A DNA stretch of 64,000 bases from Neiella marina (GTDB taxonomy: Bacteria; Pseudomonadota; Gammaproteobacteria; Enterobacterales; Neiellaceae). Location: positions 1 to 64,000 of the forward strand of contig NZ_NGNS01000025.1 in assembly GCF_002165625.1 (NCBI RefSeq). The letters run 5' to 3'. A program made the position numbers and the translations under genes. This document shows, in pieces, positions 47,369 through 57,350 of this stretch (its first letter is position 1; each line of letters starts with the position of its first letter). Under the pieces are notes generated by a model. The model had not been told where the DNA came from. It ran no database searches and was given only the letters and a program-made list of their open reading frames with translations.

Positions 47369-49714
47369 TTAGTTATTCAAGTAGTAATTCTTGCGGTAGC
47401 CGAAAATTGATTCATCGATCATAGTGCGGTGTCCGCTGGTGTCTCGATTGCCACCCAGACCTTTCAATTCAAATTGCAAAGCAATACCTGAATCGTAGGC
47501 ATCGCGATCAGCAGTGGTGCCATCACCCTCTGGGAAGTTGGTATTCAAGTTACGCTGATAAACCAGCCGCACAGCCCAGCAACAGGATTGATATTGAATC
47601 CCCGCTAGGGTCTCCACTGAACGTTCAAGTTCGGTATCGCGATAATGGCTGGCTACTAGTTGGTATCGGTCATACAAAGGCCAGCTCACCACTGATCCCA
47701 GTTGATTTACTTCGCGACTATCGAGCGGATCGCCTGAGGCGTTAGTGAAGTTCAGTGGTTCAGGCGAGTAGCGATAGCTCAGTTGAATTAACTTCCTTTC
47801 GCCGGGCGAATAGTTCAACAGAATGTTGGATGCTTCGGTGGCACTGCGTTCGAAGTTATAGCGATACTCAGCGTGAATGCTGTAATCATCGAAGTAGGTA
47901 TCCAGCGCTGTTGCAAATGCACTAGTGTCCTCAACTTTACGGCCGGAAAGCTGCTCGATGATTTTGCTCTCATCAAAGTAAAAAATTTGGCCAAAAGAAA
48001 AACGCAGGGTTTCTTTGTTGGCACTGTTAAACAAGCGAGTGGTGGCACCAATAGTGATCTGGTTGGTGTCGGCGATTCTGTCGAGGCCACTGAAGCGACG
48101 ATCGCGATACAAACCATAGAAGTCTTCGCGCAGTGCTACCGTGTCGTACAGGGCAATATCATCTTGTTGCTGGTGGCCAACCAACAAGTATTGGATTTGC
48201 GGTTCGAGACGTTGGGTATAGTCATTGCCAAACAAATTAACCGAACGCTCGAAATTCAACTGTCCATACAGGCGGAGTGATGGCAATGTCCTTGATACCG
48301 ATGAATCAAAGTTTTCGGTCGGATCGTCTTGGTCAAAATAGGTTTGATAGATTTTAGCTTCCGCCTCGAAATCGGCTGCTGGTGAATGCCAGTTGTAAAC
48401 AACGCTTGGTTCGATGTGATATCGATTGGCGGTGACCAATTCACTATCTGAATGTTCAAAGCGGTTGTATTCACCATAAAGCTTGGCGTCGAATAGGTCG
48501 CTGAAATACGGCAACCGGTAGGTGAAGTCCACTCTCGGCAATTGTCGGTAAACATCCGGGGTGTTACCGAAAATCTCGAAGTCAGTGACCGTTAGATTAC
48601 TGTCCAGTTGCTCTGACAAGAAAGTGAGCTGGGCAACTCGCTCTAGCCGGTTGTCCGTCTCACTGGCGACATCGCTACCTAGATCGTTGAAATAGTTGTC
48701 GTCAGAGACTTCGGTGTATTCAACAAAGCTACGGACATTGTCATTAAAACGTCCAAGGTGCAGCCAGCGGTATAGGTAGCGTTCATCTGAGCTTTGTAGT
48801 TCATCATCAGAGTCAAGGTACTCAAGGTTAAACTGATTGCTTTGCTCGGCTCTTAAATAGCGGACTTCAGCGCCAATTTGGGTACCTGAATTGGCGATAT
48901 ATCGAGGCGTCAATGTGGCGTCAACGTTTGGCGCAATGTTCCAATAATAGGGCTGCTTGATATCCAACCCATTCCGGCTGCTATTGGAAATGCTCGGGAA
49001 TAGCAGACCACTCTTTCGTTTGTCCGATAGCGGGAAGGTCATGTAAGGCAACCACAATACCGGCACATCTCCGAGTCGAATCACCGAATTGTGGGCTTCA
49101 CCCCATTCGGTTTCGCCATCAAGTTCGATTCGATCGGCATTCATTACCCAACTTTCATCCCCTTTGGGGCAAGTGGTAAAACTGCCTTCTTCGAGGATAA
49201 ATTTTTGATCGTTTTGCCGTATTTCAATGTTTTGAGCGGAGCCGTGAGTGGGATTATTGACGACCTGATACTCAGAATCTGTCATCACAATAATGCTGGC
49301 ATCGGCATCAGCGGATAAACTTGACGAATGAACCTCGACACTGGGTGATTGGTAGTGAACGTTGCCGCTCGCGCCGAGTTGTTGTTTCGCTCGATTCAGC
49401 GTTGCGTCGTCGGCAGATAGGCGGTGAGGGCCACGAGATATTTTTACTTGGCCGGAAAAAGATAATTCACTTTCGTGATCCCCTGCGACGCGATCGGCGG
49501 AGATGCTCAGCGGTTGATTGGCATCCAACGGTGAAAAATTAATACCACTATCGACATGGACTGAATCCGACAGACATTCGCCTGTCACATCGGTTGTTTG
49601 TGGGCTGTTGTCGTTGCTGTTGTTGGCAATTGCCGTAAACGGCAACAGCGCAGTAAAGATAGCAATCGGTTTAATGATAAGGCGAGTGCTCAAGTTGACG
49701 TCCCTAATGCCCAA
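47369..49714 (-). CDS. lptD: LPS-assembly outer-membrane protein LptD
   Basis: This is a 781-residue beta-barrel that inserts lipopolysaccharide into the outer leaflet. Signal peptide, periplasmic OstA/jellyroll domain (about 65-200, with SADRVAGDHESELSFSGQV) and barrel with LPYMTFPLSDKRKSGLLFP are present. The four cysteines needed for the interdomain disulfides are there: GECLSD, FTTCPKG and the YQSCCW pair near the end. The start is uncertain. No ATG is available; TTG at 49714 gives the full frame, and TTG at 49693 follows a better Shine-Dalgarno and still keeps the signal peptide. Confidence 0.96.
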   Translation of the reverse strand: MGIRDVNLSTRLIIKPIAIFTALLPFTAIANNSNDNSPQTTDVTGECLSDSVHVDSGINFSPLDANQPLSISADRVAGDHESELSFSGQVKISRGPHRLSADDATLNRAKQQLGASGNVHYQSPSVEVHSSSLSADADASIIVMTDSEYQVVNNPTHGSAQNIEIRQNDQKFILEEGSFTTCPKGDESWVMNADRIELDGETEWGEAHNSVIRLGDVPVLWLPYMTFPLSDKRKSGLLFPSISNSSRNGLDIKQPYYWNIAPNVDATLTPRYIANSGTQIGAEVRYLRAEQSNQFNLEYLDSDDELQSSDERYLYRWLHLGRFNDNVRSFVEYTEVSDDNYFNDLGSDVASETDNRLERVAQLTFLSEQLDSNLTVTDFEIFGNTPDVYRQLPRVDFTYRLPYFSDLFDAKLYGEYNRFEHSDSELVTANRYHIEPSVVYNWHSPAADFEAEAKIYQTYFDQDDPTENFDSSVSRTLPSLRLYGQLNFERSVNLFGNDYTQRLEPQIQYLLVGHQQQDDIALYDTVALREDFYGLYRDRRFSGLDRIADTNQITIGATTRLFNSANKETLRFSFGQIFYFDESKIIEQLSGRKVEDTSAFATALDTYFDDYSIHAEYRYNFERSATEASNILLNYSPGERKLIQLSYRYSPEPLNFTNASGDPLDSREVNQLGSVVSWPLYDRYQLVASHYRDTELERSVETLAGIQYQSCCWAVRLVYQRNLNTNFPEGDGTTADRDAYDSGIALQFELKGLGGNRDTSGHRTMIDESIFGYRKNYYLNN

Positions 49715-49792
49715 CTCTCGGTTGAGTTCTGATCTGGTAAGCTGCTAATGTTGCGGCACAATCATAATTCATCTTAGTCTCGACTGCTATGG

Positions 49793-50818
49793 ATGTCTCC
49801 CCCGGACTTAACCATGAATAAACAACTGCGTGAGCAGGCGTTAGCTATTTGGCTGCAAAACGCCCTCAATAATCCCCAATTGACCATCGAATTAGTTTCT
49901 GGTGATGCCAGTTTTCGTCGCTATTTTCGTGTCTTAGGTGGCGATACGACTATGATCGCGGTCGATGCGCCGGCGCCTCATGAGGACTGCGGACTATTCT
50001 TGCAGGTTGCGGACGCTTTTCGACAGCATCAGGTTCGCGTCCCCTCTGTTATCGCTGCGGATGCCGAGCAGGGCTTTATGTGCCTTGAAGACTTTGGTGA
50101 TCGATTGTTTTTCTCTGCACTCAGTGATTCCAATAAAACTCAGTGGTATCAACATGCGCTTCAGCCGTTGCTCGACGTGGCTAACGTCGAGGGCACTGAA
50201 ACTGGGCCTTTGCCGTCATTTGATGCCGCCCACGTGGCAAGAGAAAATGCCCTGTTCACCGATTGGTTGTTAGCAACTCACTTGCAATTGTCATTGACTG
50301 CTGCTGAGCAGACCATGATAGCTGATGCTTTCAGCGTCTTAACTGACAATGCCTTGGCGCAACCACAAGTCGGGGTTCATCGCGACTACCACTCGCGCAA
50401 TATCATGTTGCTGGACAATGATGAGATTGGTGTGATCGATTTTCAGGACGCTGTGCTTGGTCCCATTACCTATGATGTGGTTTCACTATTGCGTGATTGT
50501 TATGTCGAATGGCCCGATGAATGGGTGTATCAACGTCTTGCTGAGTGGGCAACAAAAGCACGGGCACAAGACTTACTGGAGTCAACTGAACAATCCTTGG
50601 TGGAACGCTGGTTTGATCTAATGGGGATACAGCGTCATGTCAAAGCGAGCGGCATTTTCTGCCGCTTGTGCCATCGTGATGGTAAAACGAGTTACCTTCA
50701 TGATGTTCCGCGAACCTTGGGATACATTGTTCGTATTGCTAAAAAGTACCCCGAAACTCGTGAGTTCGGTCACTTTGTTGAGCAACGAGTCATACCTGTT
50801 TGGCGCAATCAACCATGA
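49793..50818 (+). CDS. amgK: N-acetylmuramate/N-acetylglucosamine anomeric kinase AmgK
   Basis: The protein has 341 residues with an aminoglycoside-phosphotransferase-type kinase fold. The catalytic loop is HRDYHSRNIMLL and the metal-binding motif is DFQDAVLGP. With MurU it recycles peptidoglycan sugars to UDP-MurNAc, bypassing fosfomycin-sensitive synthesis. Divergent from lptD, as in Pseudomonas. ATG 49793 or 49814 could be the start; neither has a strong Shine-Dalgarno. It overlaps murU. Confidence 0.88.
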   Translation: MSPPDLTMNKQLREQALAIWLQNALNNPQLTIELVSGDASFRRYFRVLGGDTTMIAVDAPAPHEDCGLFLQVADAFRQHQVRVPSVIAADAEQGFMCLEDFGDRLFFSALSDSNKTQWYQHALQPLLDVANVEGTETGPLPSFDAAHVARENALFTDWLLATHLQLSLTAAEQTMIADAFSVLTDNALAQPQVGVHRDYHSRNIMLLDNDEIGVIDFQDAVLGPITYDVVSLLRDCYVEWPDEWVYQRLAEWATKARAQDLLESTEQSLVERWFDLMGIQRHVKASGIFCRLCHRDGKTSYLHDVPRTLGYIVRIAKKYPETREFGHFVEQRVIPVWRNQP

Positions 50819-51492
50819 TTACCACAGCGATGATTTTGGCCGCGGGCCGAGGCGAGCGTATGCGGCCTCTGACCGATACCATGCCCAAGCCTATGTTGTC
50901 TGTTGGTGGCAAGCCTTTGATTATTTGGCATTTGGAAAAGCTGGCAGCGTCAGGTGTTGAACGGGTAGTGATCAATCTGGCTCATTTAAGCGATAAAATT
51001 GAGCAAGGTTTGGGAAACGGCGAGCAATTCGGGGTGACGATAGTTTATTCTCACGAACAACAAGGTGCCTTGGAAACCGCAGGCGGTATTGTACAAGCTC
51101 TGCCCCACATTGGTGACAATCCTTTTTGGTTGGTTAACGGCGATGTCTGGACCGATTGGTCGTTTTCTGGTCACCATGAGCTTCAGTCTGGGGAGTTGGC
51201 CAAGCTGGTGTTGGTGAATAATCCAGAGCACAATCCGGACGGTGACTTTGCCATTGATAATCAAGGTTATTTGTCTGCCAAACAACAATTTAGTCGCTTT
51301 ACTTACTCTGGCATTGGCCTCTATTCACCAGAACTTTTTGCCGCTTGCCAGCCAGGTAAAGCACCGTTAGCACCACTACTGAAAGCGCAATTGGATCGCC
51401 AAACGATTGCCGCTGAACATTTTCGAGGCCAATGGTGTGATGTCGGGACGCCACAACGGTTGGCGGCACTAAATCAACAGATGGAGTCTTAG
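50815..51492 (+). CDS. murU: N-acetylmuramate-1-phosphate uridylyltransferase MurU
   Basis: This 225-residue nucleotidyltransferase has the signature AAGRGERMRPLTDTMPKPML and GKPLIIWHLEKL. It converts MurNAc-1-phosphate and UTP to UDP-MurNAc in the cell-wall recycling route. The ATG at 50815 overlaps the amgK stop by four bases, indicating coupled translation. Confidence 0.9.
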   Translation: MITTAMILAAGRGERMRPLTDTMPKPMLSVGGKPLIIWHLEKLAASGVERVVINLAHLSDKIEQGLGNGEQFGVTIVYSHEQQGALETAGGIVQALPHIGDNPFWLVNGDVWTDWSFSGHHELQSGELAKLVLVNNPEHNPDGDFAIDNQGYLSAKQQFSRFTYSGIGLYSPELFAACQPGKAPLAPLLKAQLDRQTIAAEHFRGQWCDVGTPQRLAALNQQMES

Positions 51493-51493
51493 C

Positions 51494-52312
51494 ATGCCTT
51501 TCGCTGGAAAAATCCTCGGATTTGGTTTCGGCTTTATGCTGGGTCATTTGGTCGGAGCGTTTGTTGGACTGTGGATTGGCCATATGTTTGATAAAGGCAT
51601 GGCTCGTGAATTCAGTCAGCGCGGCGGTTTTGGTGGCATGTTCAACCAAGGTCGCTCTTCGTTAACCAATCACATGCTGTTTCTGCATACCACCTATGCC
51701 GTCATGGGGCATATTGCCAAGGCTAGCGGTCGAGTCACTCAAGCCGATATTGATATTGCCAATTCGATGATGGACCGCATGGGGTTGCGCGGTGACCGCC
51801 GTAAGGAAATGCAAGAGGCTCACCGCGATGGTCGCATGGCAGGTTTTCCACTAAGGCAAAAGTTGAAAGAGTTGCGTGAAGCCTGTTTTGGTCGTCATGA
51901 CGTGATGCAAATGTTTCTCGAGATTCAGCTTCAGGCGGCATTTGCTGATGGCGAATTACACGTGCGAGAACAACAAATTTTATACACCATTGCTGACGAG
52001 TTAGGCTTCTCAAGGCAAGCGCTCGATCAGCTGTTTTCAATGTGGCAAGCCGAACATCGTTTCCGTCAGAATGCACACAGTCCGCACCAAGCAAGTAGTC
52101 AGCAACAGCTACAGCAGGCCTACCGAGTACTAGGTGTGAATAGTTCTGATGATTTAGCGACGATTAAAAAAGCCTACCGCAAGCTGATGTCTCAGCATCA
52201 TCCGGACAAGTTAATGGCTAAAGGCGTTCCAGCGGAAGCGTTGGAACTGGCAAAGGAAAAGTCGCAGGATATTCAAGCGGCTTATGAAATGATTAAAAAG
52301 GCCAAAGGCTAG
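51494..52312 (+). CDS. djlA: membrane-anchored DnaJ-like co-chaperone DjlA
   Basis: The protein has 272 residues. A single N-terminal glycine-rich membrane segment (about 8-34) is followed by a TerB-like helical domain (about 55-185) and a C-terminal J domain (about 205-270) with the HPD motif that stimulates DnaK. It follows murU by one base and is on the same transcript. In E. coli djlA also lies next to lptD. Confidence 0.93.
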   Translation: MPFAGKILGFGFGFMLGHLVGAFVGLWIGHMFDKGMAREFSQRGGFGGMFNQGRSSLTNHMLFLHTTYAVMGHIAKASGRVTQADIDIANSMMDRMGLRGDRRKEMQEAHRDGRMAGFPLRQKLKELREACFGRHDVMQMFLEIQLQAAFADGELHVREQQILYTIADELGFSRQALDQLFSMWQAEHRFRQNAHSPHQASSQQQLQQAYRVLGVNSSDDLATIKKAYRKLMSQHHPDKLMAKGVPAEALELAKEKSQDIQAAYEMIKKAKG

Positions 52313-52328
52313 GGCCGATAGGCCCCAG

Positions 52329-52850
52329 TTAAAATTGATAGCCGACCGACATTAATGGGGTGATAGTCGGGCGTTCTAAATCCGTTGTTGGATCAGCCAA
52401 CTGCACCACCCCTTCCAAGTAGACGCCGTTATTAAAGTTGTAGCGCACGCCGCCACCGATATTCATGGTGTCGGCTTCTTGCTCTTGCAACGCCATTGCC
52501 GTATTGGGATCGGACATGATGTAGGTACCGCCTGCAACTTGAACGAACCCTTGCCAATGATTGGAGAAGTCATAGGCACCGCGAAGGTTGATGGCGTCAG
52601 GCTCTTTCGCATGCTGGTTGGCCACGTTGGGCTGATAATGCAGGTAATCGACGCGAACAGAAACATTATTGGTGAGTTGGAACTGGCCACTACCAGCTAC
52701 TTGCCAATAACCATTAGTCGTTGCAGGACTTATAAATTGAGTGGTGGAAACGGCTTGAGGGATTGTTGATGGAGGCACATCATCAGCAGCCAGCAGAGGC
52801 GAAGTCGCCAGTGCCGCGAACAGAATTGTCGCTGCCTTTATCAATCGCAT
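52329..52850 (-). CDS. hypothetical small outer-membrane beta-barrel protein
   Basis: The protein has 173 residues. The signal peptide (1-21, PLLAADD) is followed by alternating amphipathic strands (VSVRVDYLHYQ, INLRGAYDF, WQGFVQVAGGTYI, MNIGGGVRYNF, VYLEGVVQLA), ending in the C-terminal aromatic VGYQF that is the barrel assembly signal. An eight-strand barrel of the OmpA/opacity type is likely. Start is ATG 52850. No family recognised. Confidence 0.6.
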   Translation of the reverse strand: MRLIKAATILFAALATSPLLAADDVPPSTIPQAVSTTQFISPATTNGYWQVAGSGQFQLTNNVSVRVDYLHYQPNVANQHAKEPDAINLRGAYDFSNHWQGFVQVAGGTYIMSDPNTAMALQEQEADTMNIGGGVRYNFNNGVYLEGVVQLADPTTDLERPTITPLMSVGYQF

Positions 52851-52915
52851 GCCCGGATCCCACAAACATCTGGTTATGATTATTATGTCTTATGAGTATA
52901 GGCAAGGTTTCCACT

Positions 52916-53671
52916 TTACCAACCCAAATGATCGATCCATCCGTGAATTTGTCGGGTCAACCAGCGTTGACCACTATCATTTGGGGGTTGTACCGCTAAA
53001 TTGACTTGACGAAAATCTAGTCTCACTTGCTTGCGAGCCGCCACGGCTCGCTGTTCAACGGTACTTTGCGCCCAACGGTTATCAAATGGCGTGTAGAAAT
53101 CCAGCAATGGATATTGAGATTGGCCGAACCAGCCAATGATTTCCTGATTCTGTGCGACCTCCGGCACGTATGGCGATAACAATACCAATGCTTCTGGTTG
53201 TGGTAATTCGCCATCGGCAAATAGTTTCATCGTGGTCGAGGCGCTGAGCCCTTCGGCAACGATTAGGGTCCGTCCTTTCAACCCTGCGGTCAGTTCTAAG
53301 GCGGCTTTAAGTCGAGTCACTAACTCTAAGCGGTAGTTCAACCAGAATTTACTGTCCTGAGTGTCAGGCCAGCTGGGAGGTTCAATCAGCAGAGTGTTCC
53401 AGCCAAGAGCCGCCAGAGAACGCCGCAGATACATCATCTGGTAGGGCGATACCACTTGTTTGCCTGCCTCGGGAATCAGTACTGCATTGCCAACGGTTCT
53501 GACTTCTTCTGAATAGCGCAATAACGCCGGGACAGGGGACTGGCCACTAATCTGCAACCATTGAATATCTCGCCTAGCTTCGATTGGCCAATGCTCAGGA
53601 GCTTCGGGCTCTGTGGCTGCAAAAACTGATACGGTGAAAAGTAATAGCGATAAGGGCCAACAGCGCGTCAT
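52916..53671 (-). CDS. DUF3530 family exported alpha/beta-hydrolase-like protein
   Basis: The protein has 251 residues with a signal peptide (about 1-18, SVFAATE). The fold resembles alpha/beta hydrolases: an AVLIPEAGKQVVSPYQ region, LGWNTLLIEPPSW, then a nucleophile elbow-like VAEGLSAS, where the usual GxSxG becomes EGLSA. Activity is therefore uncertain. DUF3530 is my best family match. It lies 24 bp upstream of rluA's stop, on the same strand but starting after it. Confidence 0.65.
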   Translation of the reverse strand: MTRCWPLSLLLFTVSVFAATEPEAPEHWPIEARRDIQWLQISGQSPVPALLRYSEEVRTVGNAVLIPEAGKQVVSPYQMMYLRRSLAALGWNTLLIEPPSWPDTQDSKFWLNYRLELVTRLKAALELTAGLKGRTLIVAEGLSASTTMKLFADGELPQPEALVLLSPYVPEVAQNQEIIGWFGQSQYPLLDFYTPFDNRWAQSTVEQRAVAARKQVRLDFRQVNLAVQPPNDSGQRWLTRQIHGWIDHLGW

Positions 53672-53694
53672 AGCTAGTAAAGCTCGCAAAATGA

Positions 53695-54369
53695 TTAGTG
53701 AAGAAACTCTAACGCTTGATTCGTTGGGCTGTCAAAACTCATCCGTTGCCCCGTGATCGGGTGATCAAGTTCTAGATAACGAGCGTGAAGTTGTAGTCTC
53801 GGGGCTGCACGTTTTTGGTCCTCTGTGCCGTAGAGTTGATCGCCCAGAATAGTGTGACCTAAATGCAGCATATGAACCCGCAACTGATGAGAGCGGCCAG
53901 TGATTGGATGCAACTCAACGAGGGTACGATGCGGACGACGCTCTGCCACCTGCCACAAGGTTTGTGCGGACTTGCCTTGTTCTGTATCGATCACTTGCTT
54001 GGGTCGGTTGGGCCAATCACAAATCAGTGGTTGATCAATCAAACCACCATCACTGGCAACTTCGCCATCAACCCAAGCGGAGTAGGTTTTACGCGGTCGG
54101 CGCTGCTGAAATTGGCGCGCCAAGTGGCTCATTGCCGGACGGTTGAGCGCCATGACCATAATACCTGATGTGGCCATATCGAGCCGATGAATGACCACTG
54201 CGGAGGGTAGCGCCCGCTGCACTCGGAGCATCAAACTATCTTTGTGCTCTGGTAGTCGGCCGGGTACCGACAATAACCCGCTGGGTTTGTCCAATACCAC
54301 CAAATCTTGGTCAAGATAGAGCACCTTAAGATAAGGAGTGGTTGGCGGTTGATAAATAAAATCAGACAT
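53695..54369 (-). CDS. rluA: dual-specificity RNA pseudouridine synthase RluA (23S U746 / tRNA U32)
   Basis: This 224-residue protein has the catalytic motif HRLDMATSGIMVMAL with the essential Asp, and the RluA pattern HPITGRSHQLRVHML near the C-terminus. It has no S4 domain, consistent with RluA. I start at ATG 54369 (MSDFIYQPP), giving the E. coli length (219). It sits next to rapA, as in E. coli. Confidence 0.93.
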   Translation of the reverse strand: MSDFIYQPPTTPYLKVLYLDQDLVVLDKPSGLLSVPGRLPEHKDSLMLRVQRALPSAVVIHRLDMATSGIMVMALNRPAMSHLARQFQQRRPRKTYSAWVDGEVASDGGLIDQPLICDWPNRPKQVIDTEQGKSAQTLWQVAERRPHRTLVELHPITGRSHQLRVHMLHLGHTILGDQLYGTEDQKRAAPRLQLHARYLELDHPITGQRMSFDSPTNQALEFLH

Positions 54370-54452
54370 ATAGCAATGAAAGCTGGTTGTAGAGGTGGCG
54401 ATGATGAGAGAGCCCATTGTAGGGCATCTCGCAGTCATTTAGCAGTAGCTGG

Positions 54453-57350
54453 TTAAGCGTGATGGACGACAATCAATTGCACCGACTCAAGCCGAACCTG
54501 GGCTTGCTCAAGTGCCTGTTGGGCGAGTATTGATTGCCCTTGCAGGTGGTCAATTTCATCGTCCCGCACGTTGGGGTTCACTGCCTTCAAAGCGGATAAG
54601 CGATCCAATTCGGCACGGAAATAGTCATCTGCCAATTGGTTGGCTTGTGCGGTTGCTTGTTCGGCTCGTTGCTGGGCTAACGATTCTGCGGTACGCAGTA
54701 ACGGTGGTAATTGTTGGCGTAGCGCTGCCACTAACTTAGTTGCGGTATGTTTGCCGATTGGGCTGAGCTGCGGCGAGAGTTGGTCGAAATCGACTTTATC
54801 AGACAAGTCGTTGGCGCGCTTATCCAGCAACAGCCGGATCGGCTCCGCCGGTAAAAATCGTGCTAATTGTAGGTGCCCAGGAGCCGGGGCGTGCAGAGTA
54901 AATACCACTTGCAACATGTAGCTGCCTTCGGGAAGCGCCTTGTTTTTGAGTACAGCAACGTTGGTCGAGCCGGTTGTGGTGCCCAGAATGGCATCAACCG
55001 CGCCAGCCACCATAGGGTGATCCCAGCTGAGGAATTGCACATCCTCGCGGCTTAATGCAGTGCTGCGATCGAAAGTGACCGTGGCCCCCTCTTCGGTGAG
55101 TGTTGGCAAGTCGCCGCCTAACATGCCTTCACTTGGCATCAGGGCAATACATTGCTCACCTTTTTCATCTTGGTTGACGCCATAGACATCCCACAACCGC
55201 AACATAAATTGGGTCAGCGCAATGTCATCGTCTTGCTCTGCAATGGCATTAACCAGCTGCTCAGCGCTGCCTTGACCACGAGAGCTGATCTCTAGCAGTC
55301 GATCGCGACCGGATTCCAGCATGGCAATCAGCTCGTCACGCCGTTGGCGGGTGTGGTTGAGCAATTGTTGCCAATGTTCCGCGTCCGTTTGCAGGCGCAG
55401 ACCGTCAAGCAGCGGTTGCTCAAATTCATCGTACAGTTGTTTACCAATACTCAAGGTTGACTCAATGGCGTTGAGACCTTGATGCAGCCACTGTAACAAC
55501 CGTAATTGCGCTGTTTCAGCGAACACTGGCAGGTGAATTTGAATGTCGTGCTGCTGGCCAATTCGATCTAAACGACCGATACGCTGTTCCAGTAGGTCTG
55601 GATTCAACGGCAAATCAAACAGGACCAGGTGATGAGCAAACTGGAAGTTGCGACCCTCTGAGCCAATTTCCGAACACAATAGTATTTGCGCGCCCTGCTC
55701 ATCATCGGCAAAGTGCGCGGCAGCACGGTCGCGCTCAACAATGCTCATGTCTTCATGGAACACCGCAACCTGCATACCTGTTTTGTTGCGAAGCGCTTCG
55801 GCTAACTGCAGTACGGTGCGTTTGAGCGAGCAAATAAGCAGTACTTTGGCTGGTTTAACTTCGGCCAAGGTGTCAATCAACCAGTCAAGGCGCGGATCAA
55901 TGTTTAACCACGCATCGCTATCGCCCTCTAACTCACAGTAACTTTGCTCTGGCGATAATGCTTGGACCAGCTGCTCTTGAGGGTCAGACTTGCGGTTCAG
56001 TTTTAATGCTGTTTGATAGGCACTCGGTAAAGCCAACTCTGATATGTTTAGACAGCGTTTTGGAAAGCCTTGGATGGCTGCTCGGGTATTTCGGAACAGC
56101 ACCCGACTGGTGCCATGGCGATCGAGCAATTGCTGCAACAGCTCAGTTCGCGCTTGGTCCCTAAGATCATCAGCCAGACTAGTATCTTGAACACATTTTA
56201 GCTGCGGCTCGATGTCATTTTCACTGATTAACTCATTGAGCAGTCGCAGTTGGTCATCGCTCAGTAGCTCTTTGTCCAATAGCGCATTGGCGGCATCCGC
56301 AACTTGCTGGTAGCTTTGCTCTTCGTTAACGAATGATTGGTAATCGTGAAAGCGATTCGGATCGAGCAGTCGTAGACGGGCAAAATGCCCTTCATGGCCT
56401 AGCTGATCTGGAGTCGCTGTCAGTAACAACAAGCCCGGAGTTTCATCAGCTAATTCTGCTACCTGTTGGTAGGATCGGCTTGGTTTTCCGTTGTCCCAGC
56501 TGAGGTGATGGGCCTCATCAACGATCAGTAAATCCCAACCCGCTTCAACCGCAGCTTCGTGGTACTTTTTATTGTTCAGTAGGCTTTGAGCACAAAGCAC
56601 CACTTGTTCAGTTTCAAATGGGTTTAGACCATCAAGCATAGCCTCGGCAACCCGCTCTTTGTCGAACAGTGCTGCGGTTATGTTGAAGCGGCGAAGCAGC
56701 TCGACCAACCATTGATGCAACAGAGGCTCTGGCACTAAGATTAACACCCGCTGGGCACGTTCGGTCAGCAGTTGTTGATGCAAGATCAAACCAGCTTCAA
56801 TGGTTTTGCCCAAGCCCACTTCATCGGCTAGCAATAGTCGAGGAGCATAGCGCTGACCCGCTTCTTTGGCGATGTGTAGCTGATGCGGAATAAGGCCAAT
56901 TCGAGCGCCATTTAAGCCTCGTAGTTCTGAGCTCTGTAGGCGAGCCCGTTGCTGTAGGCACTGATAACGTAGATTAAAATGTTCAAGGCGATCGACTTGT
57001 CCGGCAAACAAGCGATCTTGAGGCTTGTTGACGATGATCGCAGGGTGAATTTCGGTTTCCAACAGGCCGGTTTCTTCGCCAGTTTCAGCATGGGTGCCAA
57101 AGTAAACCAGCACGCCATTCTTTTCTTCAATGCTAGTCACCTGCATTTGCCAATCGTCCAAGTGACGGATCTTTTCCCCTTCAGCAAACGTCAAGCGCGT
57201 GATCGGCGCGTCGTTTTTACTGTAAACGCGGCGGTCGCCGGTCGCCGGAAAAGACAGGGTTACGGTACGAGCATCAAAGTCGCTAAGCAGCCCAATCCCG
57301 AGCTCTGATTCATTGTCACTAAGCCAGCGTTGGCCAATAGCATGGGGCAT
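54453..57350 (-). CDS. rapA: RNA polymerase-associated SWI2/SNF2 ATPase RapA
   Basis: This 965-residue ATPase binds RNA polymerase and helps it recycle after transcription. The start MPHAIGQRWLSDNESELGIG (ATG 57350) aligns with E. coli RapA (968 residues). Helicase motifs are LLADEVGLGKTIEAG, VDEAHHLSW, LLLTATPDQLGHEGHF, and the C-terminal LLCSEIGSEGRNFQFAHHLVLFDLP and RIGRLDRIGQ. Soluble. Confidence 0.96.
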   Translation of the reverse strand: MPHAIGQRWLSDNESELGIGLLSDFDARTVTLSFPATGDRRVYSKNDAPITRLTFAEGEKIRHLDDWQMQVTSIEEKNGVLVYFGTHAETGEETGLLETEIHPAIIVNKPQDRLFAGQVDRLEHFNLRYQCLQQRARLQSSELRGLNGARIGLIPHQLHIAKEAGQRYAPRLLLADEVGLGKTIEAGLILHQQLLTERAQRVLILVPEPLLHQWLVELLRRFNITAALFDKERVAEAMLDGLNPFETEQVVLCAQSLLNNKKYHEAAVEAGWDLLIVDEAHHLSWDNGKPSRSYQQVAELADETPGLLLLTATPDQLGHEGHFARLRLLDPNRFHDYQSFVNEEQSYQQVADAANALLDKELLSDDQLRLLNELISENDIEPQLKCVQDTSLADDLRDQARTELLQQLLDRHGTSRVLFRNTRAAIQGFPKRCLNISELALPSAYQTALKLNRKSDPQEQLVQALSPEQSYCELEGDSDAWLNIDPRLDWLIDTLAEVKPAKVLLICSLKRTVLQLAEALRNKTGMQVAVFHEDMSIVERDRAAAHFADDEQGAQILLCSEIGSEGRNFQFAHHLVLFDLPLNPDLLEQRIGRLDRIGQQHDIQIHLPVFAETAQLRLLQWLHQGLNAIESTLSIGKQLYDEFEQPLLDGLRLQTDAEHWQQLLNHTRQRRDELIAMLESGRDRLLEISSRGQGSAEQLVNAIAEQDDDIALTQFMLRLWDVYGVNQDEKGEQCIALMPSEGMLGGDLPTLTEEGATVTFDRSTALSREDVQFLSWDHPMVAGAVDAILGTTTGSTNVAVLKNKALPEGSYMLQVVFTLHAPAPGHLQLARFLPAEPIRLLLDKRANDLSDKVDFDQLSPQLSPIGKHTATKLVAALRQQLPPLLRTAESLAQQRAEQATAQANQLADDYFRAELDRLSALKAVNPNVRDDEIDHLQGQSILAQQALEQAQVRLESVQLIVVHHA

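Noticed and set aside
52312-52326. Hairpin GGGCC/GGCCC between djlA and the outer-membrane protein gene as terminator
   Set aside because: The stem is only five bases and no T tract follows on either strand.
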